Part shown: one piece after another, positions 35,639-44,579 of the stretch
Layout: every line of letters starts with the position of its first letter
Position numbering within the stretch: the first letter of the stretch is position 1
Source: an uncultured Clostridia bacterium
Lineage (GTDB): Bacteria > Bacillota > Clostridia > Lachnospirales > Lachnospiraceae
Assembly: GCA_947303805.1 (NCBI GenBank)
Contig: CAMYZE010000009.1
Coordinates: 1-64,000, forward strand
Direction: 5' to 3'
DNA: 64,000 nucleotides
Notes under the pieces: generated by a model
Database searches by the model: none
Seen by the model: only the letters and a program-made list of their open reading frames with translations
Told to the model about the DNA's origin: nothing
Program-made: the position numbers and the translations under genes

Positions 35639-35719
35639 ATGGCATATATTAGGCGTTATATTAAAAACGCAGTAATTGAAAAAGGTGAAAATCCATATAA
35701 CATGAGGGGAATATTATGA
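35639..35719 (+). CDS. possible 26-residue leader peptide or small protein
   Basis: An open frame of 26 codons (begins MAYIRRYIKN, ends NMRGIL) follows AAGAGG by about eight bases. Its TGA overlaps the ATG of the DpnD-like gene, the usual sign of translational coupling. No homologue is recognised. It may be a true small gene or a remnant. Confidence 0.35.
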   Translation: MAYIRRYIKNAVIEKGENPYNMRGIL

Positions 35720-35913
35720 AATATTGCATAAGCATAGAAGAAACTGTTGTTGGCAATTTTGAAGTTTAGGCAAACTCAAAAGAAGAAGCGCTTGGACTTG
35801 CAAAAGAAAAATACGATAACTGCGAGTTTGTGAATGAACCAGGAGATTTAGTTGAAAAGAGAATTGCAGTTAGGACTAATGGTGAAGTTTTTAGTGGATG
35901 GGAAGACTTTTAA
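35716..35913 (+). pseudogene. DpnD/PcfM-like small protein gene interrupted by an in-frame TAG
   Basis: The frame begins MKYCISIEETVVGNFEV, meets TAG at codon 18 (35767-35769) and continues without a shift as ANSKEEALGLAKEKYDN to a TAA at 35911. The conceptual 64 residues fit the small DpnD/PcfM family, whose pattern is a short beta strand, an acidic residue near the break, then (S/D)xEEAL...A...Y. The stop replaces the residue that is often Glu in relatives; a single change from GAG or CAG would create it. GAGGGGA precedes the ATG. DpnD-like genes accompany restriction systems and mobile elements, which fits the neighbours. It is a recent nonsense allele or, less likely, read through. Confidence 0.65.
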
Positions 35914-35965
35914 CTAAGAGAATAACATTTTTAATAATATATATAGGAATGCAAGGAGTAGAAAA

Positions 35966-36745
35966 ATGGTAGACTTAAATAATTGGAAGGAGTCAGATAT
36001 AAATGTAGATAGCTTGTGGCTTATCGATAAAAGAGATTCTTCTGGAAAACATTCTAATACTTATCATGGAAATTTTATTCCTCAAATTCCATATCAACTT
36101 GTAAGCAGATATACAAAACCTAAAGATATTGTATTAGAATTATTCACTGGTGGAGGGACAACACTATTTGAATGTGAAAAATTAAAACGGTATTATATTG
36201 GATTTGATATTAATAAAGAAATTATGTTAGAAATAAAAAGAAAAATGCAAGGCACTAAAGTCCCTTATATAATGAATAATTGTGATGTAGTTGATATAAA
36301 CAAGTTTGAAAAATGCATGATTAGTAGTCTTACAAAGTTTAAAAGAAAAAAAGTAGATTTTTTGATTGCACATCCACCTTATTTAGATATAATCAAATTC
36401 ACAAGTTTGAAAGAAGATTTATCAAATGTTTCAAATATTAATGTTTTTATAGAAAAACTGATGATTGCATTTGATAATGCCTTAGCATATTTGGATAAGG
36501 GAAAATATTTTGCAATTGTGATGGGTGATATATACAAAAATAGTGAAGTTATCCCGCTTGGATTTTATACTATGAATGCAATTAAAAATACATTTAATGT
36601 AAAATTAAAAGGAATTATAGTAAAAAACATAGAAGGGAATAAGGGAAAACTTGGAAGTCAAGGAATATGGAGATATAGAGCCTTAAAAAGTGATTATTTT
36701 ATTTTTAAACACGAATACATATATGTTTTTAAAAAGGAGAATTAA
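35966..36745 (+). CDS. DNA methyltransferase (N6-adenine/N4-cytosine type, permuted order)
   Basis: A 259-residue SAM-dependent methyltransferase. The first half reads HGNFIPQIPYQLVSRY then VLELFTGGGTTLFE (motifs X and I), typical of the C-terminal half of N6_N4_Mtase proteins. The catalytic motif IV is AHPPYLD near residue 134, with His in place of the usual Asp or Ser. SAM-binding thus precedes catalysis. AAGGAG lies upstream, and its TAA touches the ATG of the restriction gene, so they are coupled. It is an extra enzyme beside the cognate methylase at 37463. Its target is unknown. Confidence 0.75.
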   Translation: MVDLNNWKESDINVDSLWLIDKRDSSGKHSNTYHGNFIPQIPYQLVSRYTKPKDIVLELFTGGGTTLFECEKLKRYYIGFDINKEIMLEIKRKMQGTKVPYIMNNCDVVDINKFEKCMISSLTKFKRKKVDFLIAHPPYLDIIKFTSLKEDLSNVSNINVFIEKLMIAFDNALAYLDKGKYFAIVMGDIYKNSEVIPLGFYTMNAIKNTFNVKLKGIIVKNIEGNKGKLGSQGIWRYRALKSDYFIFKHEYIYVFKKEN

Positions 36746-37426
36746 ATGTCGAAAATAGAATTATTTTTAGAATTGGCTAAACCTGATAAAAATGGTGTAT
36801 CAGAATGGGTTTCAGTTGATAGATTTGTAGGGAAATATAAAGAATTGCAGTTAGGAAATGGCGGAAGTTGGTGCCGCAGTAGTTCGACATTAGCTAAAAA
36901 GTATGTGTTAGAATTTGACAAGAGTAAAACCCCTGGTAATTCTATAGATGCTATAAGAACTAATGGATTCAACAAAGCAAAATCTTTTAATCAAACTATT
37001 AGAGCAGACATTAAGAATTTCTATAAGAATAAAAATTGTGTAATGCTTGGAATAAATGGAAAATCAGAAAATACTAAAATTGAAATAGATCATAAGGATG
37101 GAAGAAAAAATAATGAAAGAGTGTCAGATATCTCTACTCAGAAGTTAGAAGATTTTCAACCATTAAGTAAAGCAGCAAATGATGCCAAAAGGCAGATTTG
37201 CAAAAATTGTAAAAAAACTAATAAACGTTGGAATGCTAAAAATCTGCTTGGCAACCCTTATTCGTATTATAAAGGCGATGAGAATTATGATGAGAAGCTA
37301 GGTTGTGAAGGTTGTTATCAATATGATCCTGTAGAATATCGTAAAACATCTGCCAAAAGGATTGCTACGGAAGCAGTTCAGCATACAGTCGATTTTGTTA
37401 TGAAAAAGTTATATGATGAAGAATAG
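36746..37426 (+). CDS. NlaIII/IceA-like type II restriction endonuclease
   Basis: A 226-residue nuclease. Family features are GNGGSWCRSSSTLAKKYV near residue 37, an HNH-like core IEIDHKDGRKNNERVSD near residue 112, EDFQPLSKAANDAKRQICKN, and two CxxC pairs (CKNC, CEGC) that may bind zinc. This order matches the NlaIII/IceA group, which cuts at CATG, and length agrees (about 230 residues). The recognition sequence is inferred from family, not seen. AAGGAG lies eight bases upstream. The partner methylase follows after 36 nt. Confidence 0.78.
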   Translation: MSKIELFLELAKPDKNGVSEWVSVDRFVGKYKELQLGNGGSWCRSSSTLAKKYVLEFDKSKTPGNSIDAIRTNGFNKAKSFNQTIRADIKNFYKNKNCVMLGINGKSENTKIEIDHKDGRKNNERVSDISTQKLEDFQPLSKAANDAKRQICKNCKKTNKRWNAKNLLGNPYSYYKGDENYDEKLGCEGCYQYDPVEYRKTSAKRIATEAVQHTVDFVMKKLYDEE

Positions 37427-37462
37427 GTAATAAATGAAATTAATTAAGGTGAGTTAATAAGA

Positions 37463-38464
37463 ATGAATTACATTGGTTCAAAATTGAAATTATGTCAAGA
37501 GTTTATACCAAAAACTATTAAATCTGTTTGTGGTGAAGATTTGTCTAACAAGGTGTTTTGTGATTTGTTTGCAGGAACTGGTATTGTAGGTAGAACTTTT
37601 AAGACTTTGGTAAAAAAAGTCATTTCTAATGATATTGAGTATTATAGTTATGTTATAAATAAAAATTACATAGAAAATCATACCGAAATTCCCCAAAAGA
37701 ATGACTATATTAATGAGCTAAATAATGCAAAATTGATAGAAAACGGATTCATATATAAAAATTATTGTGTTGGTGGTAATGGAGAGAGACAGTTTTTTTC
37801 TGATTATAATGGAAAAAAAATCGATACGATAAGATCAAAAATAGAAAAATGGTTTAAAGAAAAGCATATTACATCTAATTTGTACTATTATTTGTTATGT
37901 AGTTTGCTAGAATGTGCAGATAAGGTTGCAAACACAGCTAGCGTATATGGAGCATACTTAAAGCATTTAAAAGCTTCTGCAAATAAAGAATTAGTGTTGG
38001 TTGGAGCAGAATATCAATTGAATGACAACAACCATGAAGTATATAATGAAGATGCAAATGTCTTAATTAATAGAATTGAAGGTGATATTTTATATTTGGA
38101 TCCTCCGTATAATGCAAGACAGTATGGTGCTAACTATCATTTACTAAACACAATAGCGGAGTATAAAAAATTTGTGCCTAAAGGAAAAACTGGGCTTCGA
38201 GATTATAACAAATCATTATATTGTTCAACGAATACAGTTGTTGAAGAGTTTGAAGAATTAATAAAAAATGCAAAATTTAAATATATATTCTTGTCATATA
38301 ACAATGAAGGACTAATGCCAAGCAATATAATTAAAAAAGTTATGTCAAAGTATGGTCATTATGATTTGGAAAAAACAAAGTATCAAAGGTTTAAAGCTGA
38401 TTCAAATAGAATTAATAAATTTGATTCAACTACAGAATATTTACACATTTTAGAAAGAAGTTAA
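37463..38464 (+). CDS. D12-class N6-adenine DNA methyltransferase, NlaIII-type
   Basis: A 333-residue protein beginning MNYIGSKLKL, as D12 (Dam-like) methylases of the NlaIII group do. SAM motif I is FCDLFAGTGIVG, catalytic motif IV is LYLDPPYNARQY near residue 211, and FKYIFLSYNNEG is a later conserved segment. It should protect the host from the endonuclease encoded just upstream, presumably by methylating A in CATG. The gene is intact, as expected where the nuclease is intact. Confidence 0.85.
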   Translation: MNYIGSKLKLCQEFIPKTIKSVCGEDLSNKVFCDLFAGTGIVGRTFKTLVKKVISNDIEYYSYVINKNYIENHTEIPQKNDYINELNNAKLIENGFIYKNYCVGGNGERQFFSDYNGKKIDTIRSKIEKWFKEKHITSNLYYYLLCSLLECADKVANTASVYGAYLKHLKASANKELVLVGAEYQLNDNNHEVYNEDANVLINRIEGDILYLDPPYNARQYGANYHLLNTIAEYKKFVPKGKTGLRDYNKSLYCSTNTVVEEFEELIKNAKFKYIFLSYNNEGLMPSNIIKKVMSKYGHYDLEKTKYQRFKADSNRINKFDSTTEYLHILERS

Positions 38465-38605
38465 TTGTTTATACTATTACTATTAAATTAGTATGTTGAG
38501 ACAACAAAAAAAACAGTAGTTATATTGAATGCTACATTTAAGACATTTTAGATAAGGAAATAAAAGTTTATAATGGGTATAATATTATAGAGGAAAAGGT
38601 GAAAT

Positions 38606-39298
38606 ATGAATGTATTTGTAATGTTGGTTTTCATATTTGGCATTGGGGCTATGTTCGGCTGGGTTTTAGAAGTTTTTTATAGACATCTTGCTGATAAGGA
38701 GAAGAGATGGTTTAACCCAGGCTTTTGTGTAGGACCATATCTTCCAATTTATGGATTTGGTCTAGTTACTGTATTTTCAATTACATACTTAAATGATCTT
38801 GCATTTATTGAAAATATTGTATTGAGAAGGCTGATTTTATTTTTGCTAATTGCCGTATGTCTCACTTTGATAGAGCTTGTAGCTGGAATATTATTACTAA
38901 AATTTTTCAATATGCGATTATGGGACTATACGGATGAGGTACTTAACTTTAAAGGCTTTATTTGCCTAAAATTTTCACTTTTTTGGATGCTACTTGGCGC
39001 GGGTTATTATTTTGTAATCCATCCACTTGTTTATGATTCAGTTGTGTGGTTATCTAAGAATCTAATTTTCAGTTTCTTTGTAGGCTCATTCTTTGCAACT
39101 TTCATAATAGATGTAATATATAGTGGAAATGTAATATCAAAAGTAAGAGATTATGCAGTGGCAAATGGTGTTACAGTTGCATTTGAAGATTTAAAGCAGC
39201 GAGTTGCGAGGGAGATAAGAGTTAGAGGATCAAAGTCAGCATTTTTTATATTCATGTTTAAAGAGAATTTAGCAAATGTCTTTAAAAAGCAACAATAA
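38606..39298 (+). CDS. CmpB-type putative ABC transporter permease (PF06541-like)
   Basis: A 230-residue membrane protein with about five hydrophobic helices. The N-terminal signature FGWVLEVFYRHL, then WFNPGFCVGPYLPIYGFG, is characteristic of this family. The family name is historical and no transport activity is established. The C-terminal ~50 residues are cytosolic and basic. Two TATAAT boxes (38569, 38578) lie upstream without clear -35 partners. It separates the R-M island from the topoisomerase A gene. Confidence 0.8.
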   Translation: MNVFVMLVFIFGIGAMFGWVLEVFYRHLADKEKRWFNPGFCVGPYLPIYGFGLVTVFSITYLNDLAFIENIVLRRLILFLLIAVCLTLIELVAGILLLKFFNMRLWDYTDEVLNFKGFICLKFSLFWMLLGAGYYFVIHPLVYDSVVWLSKNLIFSFFVGSFFATFIIDVIYSGNVISKVRDYAVANGVTVAFEDLKQRVAREIRVRGSKSAFFIFMFKENLANVFKKQQ

Positions 39299-39371
39299 TA
39301 TATAAATCTATGTAGAGAAAAGGAACTTTTGAAAAAAGAAATTAATATAAATTGTGTTTAAGAGGTTTGAA

Positions 39372-41612
39372 ATGGCTGAGAAGATTTTGAAAACAGAGTT
39401 TAGTGAGGAGATGAAGACGAGTTATATTAATTACTCTATGTCAGTAATTACAGCTCGTGCGATTCCAGATATTAGGGATGGTTTAAAACCAGTTCAACGA
39501 CGTGTACTTTACGGCATGAATGAACTTGGAGTTCATGCAAATAAACCAACGCTTAAGTCAGCTAGAATTGTGGGCGATGTCATGGGTAAATATCATCCTC
39601 ATGGTGACTCATCTATTTATGAGACACTTGTTGTAATGGCTCAGGATTTTAAGAGGATGGTTCCACTTGCTGTAGGGCAAGGTAATTTTGGTTCTATAGA
39701 AGGTGATAGTCCTGCAGCACAACGTTATACAGAGGCAAGACTTTCAAAGTTTACTGATGATGTCATGTTAGCTGACCTTGATAAGACAGTTGATTTCATG
39801 CCTAATTATGATGAGAAGTTGAAAGAGCCTACTATACTTCCTTGCCGTTTTCCTAATTTTCTTTTAAATGGTTCTGAAGGAATAGCTGTAGGTATGGCTA
39901 CAAGTTCCCCATCTCATAATCTTTCAGAGATTTGTGATTTAGTAATAGAATTTGTAAAGAATCCTAATATAACACTTAAGAGTATGCTTAAGATTTTAAA
40001 AGGCCCTGATTTTCCTACAGGTGGAATAATTGCAAATATGTCTGAACTTCCAGAGATATATAAGACGGGTGTAGGAAAATTAAAACTTCGTGGAAAAATT
40101 GTATTTGAACTTGGAAAGAAGGCTAAAGATAAAGATAAGTTAGTTGTCACAGAGATACCTTATACTATGATAGGAGATGGCATTGGCAAATTTATGTCTG
40201 ATGTCGGTGCACTTGTAGAACAAAAAAAGATAACTGATATAACTGATATTTACAATCATTCAAGTAAAGATGGAATGAGAATAGTAATGGAACTTAAAAA
40301 AGATATAGACAAGAAGAAGATTGAAAATATCAAAAACATATTGTATAAGAAAACAAGACTTGAGGATACTTATGGAGTAAATATGATTGCAATAGTTGAT
40401 GGGCGACCAGAGACAATGACGCTCAAGTCAATCATGGAAAACTTTGTAAAATTTCAAAGAGAGCTAATTGCTAGAAAGTATAAGAACTTGCTTGATAAAG
40501 AAAATGAGAGAAAAGAGATACAAGAAGGTCTTATAAAAGCAACTGACCTAATAGACGCAATTATTGCAACTCTTCGCGCATCAAAGACCCGTGAAGATGC
40601 AAAAATGCACCTTACTACTGGCAAATGTAAAAATGTAAAAATTAAAGATAAGAAACTTGCAAAAGTTGCAAGTAAGTTTAGCTTTACATCTCTGCAGGCA
40701 GACGCAATTTTAGATATGAGATTATACAAGTTAATTGGACTTGAAATTACTGATTTGAATAATGAGTATAAGGAAACTCTTGCGAAAATCAAGCTCTATA
40801 AATCTATTTTAAAGGAAAAGAGTAAAGTAGATGAATTAATAATAGATGACATGAAGAAGATTAAAAAAGAGTTTGGAGTTGAGAGAAAGACTTCATTTGA
40901 AGATGCAGAAGATATCGTGATAGAAGAGCCGAAGGCAGAAGTTATAGATGTAGTATATTGTCAAGATAAATTTGGATACTGCAAAGTAATGGATCCAAAT
41001 CTATATGAGAAAAATAAAGAGACAGTAGATACAAATAATCAATATATATTTAAGGCTAGAACTGATGAAAGGGCAATCATTTTCGGAAGTAAGGGCTTTA
41101 TGCATCAAATACGACTTGACAAGGTACCTATGCTTAAGACAAATGAAAAAGGGAAACCTATTGATAATCTTTCAAAGTTTAAAACTGATGATGAGTCGAT
41201 AGTAGGAGTTGAGACTTCAAAATCTATCGAAAATGCATATTTATTTTTCGTTACGAAGGATGGACTCATAAAATTTGCAGATACATCTGAGTATGTGACT
41301 GCAAATGCAAAGGTAGTTGCTACAAAAATTAATGGTGATGACGAGGTTGTGAAAGTACTTGTATGTTATGCTGATAAAGATTTAGTCATAAGAACAAATG
41401 AAAATTTATTTTTAAGACTTAAACCTGATGAGATTCCGCTTCTTGGACGTGCCACTAAAGGTGTAAAGGGAATAAAGCTTGGCAAAGGTGATTATGTTGC
41501 CGATGCATATGTCCTTGATGATGATACAGTTGTAAACGTAGATGGAAAAAATAAAAATCTGAATCAACTGAAAAGAGGTTCAAGATCAACAAAAGGTAGT
41601 AAGATTAGTTAA
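39372..41612 (+). CDS. type IIA DNA topoisomerase A subunit lacking the GyrA box
   Basis: A 746-residue breakage-reunion subunit. The N-terminal domain has IPDIRDGLKPVQRRVLYGM, KYHPHGDSSIYETLV and the catalytic Tyr in AAQRYTEARLSKF. The quinolone-pocket region reads HGDSS. The C-terminal domain begins near residue 515 with six-bladed-propeller-like strands, but the QRRGGKG GyrA box is absent; YEKNKETVDTNNQYIF stands at its place. This points to a topoisomerase IV-like decatenase, not a supercoiling gyrase. ATG 39372 follows AGAGG by six bases. Its TAA overlaps the next ATG. Confidence 0.9.
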   Translation: MAEKILKTEFSEEMKTSYINYSMSVITARAIPDIRDGLKPVQRRVLYGMNELGVHANKPTLKSARIVGDVMGKYHPHGDSSIYETLVVMAQDFKRMVPLAVGQGNFGSIEGDSPAAQRYTEARLSKFTDDVMLADLDKTVDFMPNYDEKLKEPTILPCRFPNFLLNGSEGIAVGMATSSPSHNLSEICDLVIEFVKNPNITLKSMLKILKGPDFPTGGIIANMSELPEIYKTGVGKLKLRGKIVFELGKKAKDKDKLVVTEIPYTMIGDGIGKFMSDVGALVEQKKITDITDIYNHSSKDGMRIVMELKKDIDKKKIENIKNILYKKTRLEDTYGVNMIAIVDGRPETMTLKSIMENFVKFQRELIARKYKNLLDKENERKEIQEGLIKATDLIDAIIATLRASKTREDAKMHLTTGKCKNVKIKDKKLAKVASKFSFTSLQADAILDMRLYKLIGLEITDLNNEYKETLAKIKLYKSILKEKSKVDELIIDDMKKIKKEFGVERKTSFEDAEDIVIEEPKAEVIDVVYCQDKFGYCKVMDPNLYEKNKETVDTNNQYIFKARTDERAIIFGSKGFMHQIRLDKVPMLKTNEKGKPIDNLSKFKTDDESIVGVETSKSIENAYLFFVTKDGLIKFADTSEYVTANAKVVATKINGDDEVVKVLVCYADKDLVIRTNENLFLRLKPDEIPLLGRATKGVKGIKLGKGDYVADAYVLDDDTVVNVDGKNKNLNQLKRGSRSTKGSKIS

Positions 41613-42514
41613 TGGATTTAAAGAAAAACAATTTTATTGGCAGTATAGAAATATTAATTACTGGAATAATTTGGGGATTTATAGGGTATTTTGTTAAAGA
41701 ACTGTCATTGATGGGTGCGAGTTCAGAGTTAATTACTTTTTTTAGAGTATTTTTCGCATTTATATTTGCAGTAATTGTTGCACTTGTATTATATGGACCA
41801 AAATCTTTTGTCTTAACAAAGGAACAGCTGCTTTGGTGTTTTCTCGATGGTCTACTTACACAAGGTATTTTTAACTATTGTTATTCTATGTGTGTAGAAA
41901 AATCTGGAGTGGCAATAGCGGCAGTTCTCTTATATACTTCTCCTGTATTTAATGCAATTATATCACATATAGTTTTTAGGGAAAGAATAGGTATTAAAAG
42001 AAACTTAATTTTGGTATTAAATATGATAGGTTGTATTATAGCAGCAACTGCACTAGATTTTAGTTTTAAAACCATATCATTAATAGGTATTTTTATGGGG
42101 CTTTTGTCAGGACTTACTTATGGGGCATCGCCAGTTCTTGGCAAATATGCTAATAAAAACCCCAATTTATTCGTAGTTATAGCCTATAATGAGTTATTTG
42201 CTAGCCTATTTGTACTTCTATTTTTAAAGCCTTTTCATAGTATTCAAATTATTTCAACAAAAATGTGGATTTATGGTATAATGTATGGGGTAATTATTAC
42301 TGGACTTGCTTATATGTTTTATTATGACGGAGTTAAAAAAATGACAGAATTAAGTGTAGTACCAGTAATTGCATCTATAGAAGTTGTAGTGGCAACATTT
42401 GTAGGAATAATGATTTATAAAGAACCATTAAACTTTGTTAACTATTTTGGAATAATTATTGTCATTCTCTCTATAGTATTTATGAGTAAAACTAGTAATA
42501 TTAAAAAGTATTAG
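41612..42514 (+). CDS. EamA/DMT family transporter
   Basis: A 300-residue integral membrane protein with ten hydrophobic helices arranged as two EamA repeats. The first starts EILITGIIWGFIGYFVKELS. The second repeat starts at LIGIFMGLLSGLTYG and contains SPVLGKYANKNPN. These drug/metabolite transporters export or import amino acids or small metabolites; the substrate is not predictable. It overlaps the topoisomerase stop codon by one base. Confidence 0.9.
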   Translation: MDLKKNNFIGSIEILITGIIWGFIGYFVKELSLMGASSELITFFRVFFAFIFAVIVALVLYGPKSFVLTKEQLLWCFLDGLLTQGIFNYCYSMCVEKSGVAIAAVLLYTSPVFNAIISHIVFRERIGIKRNLILVLNMIGCIIAATALDFSFKTISLIGIFMGLLSGLTYGASPVLGKYANKNPNLFVVIAYNELFASLFVLLFLKPFHSIQIISTKMWIYGIMYGVIITGLAYMFYYDGVKKMTELSVVPVIASIEVVVATFVGIMIYKEPLNFVNYFGIIIVILSIVFMSKTSNIKKY

Positions 42515-42539
42515 ATTGTATTTGTTTTGGAGGTGGAGC

Positions 42540-43211
42540 ATGAATAAAGATAGCATTAAGGTAAATGAAGTTTTAGATTTATCTGAGACGGAGTTTAGTT
42601 TTTTATTTAAAGGATTGACATACCCATATGAAGTTTTACCGCTGATCAAACAAAGATTTGATGAGTGTGTCCGTTCATTAAACACTTATGAATATAATAG
42701 AATTAAAGATGGGGTATATGTTCATAAGAGTGTAACCGTTTTAAAAAGTGTATATCTAGGGCGCAATATTATCATTGGAAAAGATGTTGATTTAAGGAAT
42801 GCAGCATTTTTAAGAGAGAATGTAATAATTGGTGATGGTTGTGTTGTTGGAAATTCTTGTGAACTAAAAAATGTTTTGATGTTTAATAAAGCGAAAGCAC
42901 CACATTTTAACTATGTAGGAGATACTGTAATGGGATATAATTCTCATATTGGAGCTGGAGTAAAAGTGTCTAATTTAAAGTTAGATGAATCCACAGTAGT
43001 TATTAAAATTGGCGATGAGTTAATAGACACGAAGCTTAGAAAGTTTGGTGCAATTATTGGAGATAATGTACAAGTAGGATGTAATGCAGTTTTGAATCCA
43101 GGAACAATTCTTGGAAAGAATACTTTTGTATATCCGCTAACTAACGTTCGCGGTGTTGTAGATAAGAATTCAATTTGCAAAACTCAAGATTTGATTGTTG
43201 AAAAGAAGTAG
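42540..43211 (+). CDS. left-handed beta-helix acyltransferase-like protein (GlmU C-terminal type)
   Basis: A 223-residue protein. Residues ~65-215 contain repeated hexapeptides ([LIV]-G-x-x-x-x), for example YLGRNIIIGKDVDLRN and GDGCVVGNSCELKN, forming a left-handed beta helix as in the C-terminal half of GlmU. There is no N-terminal nucleotidyltransferase domain. Related stand-alone proteins in Clostridia are annotated as UDP-GlcNAc pyrophosphorylase-like; an acetyl- or acyltransferase role in sugar-nucleotide metabolism is likely. GGAGG precedes ATG 42540. Confidence 0.75.
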   Translation: MNKDSIKVNEVLDLSETEFSFLFKGLTYPYEVLPLIKQRFDECVRSLNTYEYNRIKDGVYVHKSVTVLKSVYLGRNIIIGKDVDLRNAAFLRENVIIGDGCVVGNSCELKNVLMFNKAKAPHFNYVGDTVMGYNSHIGAGVKVSNLKLDESTVVIKIGDELIDTKLRKFGAIIGDNVQVGCNAVLNPGTILGKNTFVYPLTNVRGVVDKNSICKTQDLIVEKK

Positions 43212-43221
43212 GTGGTGAATT

Positions 43222-44562
43222 ATGAAGAATAAAGGATTAATAGCAACAATAGTAGTTTTGATAGCCGTGATAATTACGCTTGTAGCAGTACTGGTTCTCA
43301 TGCAGATGCCTACAATTTTGACAACTGATGGTTTGGCTGGAAAGATATTTAATAATAACAAAAGTGAATCAACAATAGTATCTACTATAGAGACTACAGA
43401 AAAGAAAAATATTGATACTCAAGAGACCACTGAGACATTGCCAAGGGTTACAACAAAGGTAGAAAATTATTCCGCATTCAAAAATCGTGTAAATATTGAT
43501 TATCCACAAATAGTAGGACTAGATGATGTAAGTTTGCAAGAAATAATTAATAATAAAATTAGGACAAATGCCTTATCAATTGTTCCACTTTATCCAATTT
43601 CTACAGCAGTGCAGAACTTAAATATTTCTTGTGAAGTTAAAAATTTAGATGAAGATTACATAACTATAATATACGAGGGAAAGGTAGTGGGAATTAAGGC
43701 AGGAAGTGGAACTTCTTCTAGTTCTGGCAGCGGGTCTAGTTCTAATAGAGGAGCTTCTTATAACGACCCATATCTTGATGGCTTTGTAGACCCTCTTGCG
43801 ATTTTTGGTCAAAATATTCCTCAGATGAACATTATGCCTACAACTAGTGCACCTATTAGTTATACTACTCAGCCTTCAACTGAAAGTGTAGAAGTCACAC
43901 ATAATACAAATTCAAATAATATTATGGGACCGAATCCAAATAATACTGGAACTGCGGATAAGGGACCAACTCCAGTTGATATCAAATCACCTACAGCACC
44001 TGCAAGTAGAAATAGTTCTATTGCTGTTGAAAATTCAGCTACAAATAATCCTACTGGGTATTCTTCTCCAATTATAAATAGTAATAATTATTCATCAAGT
44101 GGAGTTTACTATTCTCAGTCAGGTACTCAAATTGCACCTACAGAGACTAGCAGTGCAAATTCAACTACATATAGCTTGCCAGTGTCTGGATTTGTAAATA
44201 CAAATGCAAGCGATATAGACCAGAGAATATATTATACCAATACGATAAATTTAAAAACTGGACAGGATATGAAACTAGGAGATTTCGTATCGGATTTTGA
44301 TGCACTTGCAAAATATTTAAGATCAAGCAAAGTTGAATTTGAAAATATAGATGACAGTGATCGAAAAGCTGTAAGGGAATATGTAAATAAGACCGTGCAG
44401 TCAAAATATGTTGAACAAATGAAAGAAGCTGATTTTAAGAATGTTGGCATGACAACTTGGCCAAAGATATTCAGTTATAGAGACACAGACGGAGTTGTAC
44501 ATTTTAGTGTTAAGCTTAGCAGTAAACTTGGAAATTTCGCAATTGTAAAATATAAAAAGTAA
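43222..44562 (+). CDS. membrane-anchored DUF4163/DUF3298-like protein with Ser/Asn/Thr-rich insertion
   Basis: A 446-residue protein with one N-terminal helix (residues ~5-27) and an extracellular remainder. Residues ~75-155 ([12 protein letters not shown] and [10 protein letters not shown]) look like the first part of a DUF4163/PdaC-type domain. The second part ([18 protein letters not shown] to the end) looks like the DUF3298 half. About 170 residues of Ser, Asn, Thr, Pro and Gly lie between them. GTGG precedes the ATG. It is probably a surface protein with a disordered loop; the function is unknown. Confidence 0.65.
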   Translation: MKNKGLIATIVVLIAVIITLVAVLVLMQMPTILTTDGLAGKIFNNNKSESTIVSTIETTEKKNIDTQETTETLPRVTTKVENYSAFKNRVNIDYPQIVGLDDVSLQEIINNKIRTNALSIVPLYPISTAVQNLNISCEVKNLDEDYITIIYEGKVVGIKAGSGTSSSSGSGSSSNRGASYNDPYLDGFVDPLAIFGQNIPQMNIMPTTSAPISYTTQPSTESVEVTHNTNSNNIMGPNPNNTGTADKGPTPVDIKSPTAPASRNSSIAVENSATNNPTGYSSPIINSNNYSSSGVYYSQSGTQIAPTETSSANSTTYSLPVSGFVNTNASDIDQRIYYTNTINLKTGQDMKLGDFVSDFDALAKYLRSSKVEFENIDDSDRKAVREYVNKTVQSKYVEQMKEADFKNVGMTTWPKIFSYRDTDGVVHFSVKLSSKLGNFAIVKYKK

Positions 44563-44579
44563 AATATTTGGAGGGCAAA

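Noticed and set aside
41500..41612. Naming the topoisomerase genes gyrA and gyrB outright
   Set aside because: The GyrA box is missing and the locus is not next to dnaA-recF, so a topoisomerase IV-like assignment is at least as likely.
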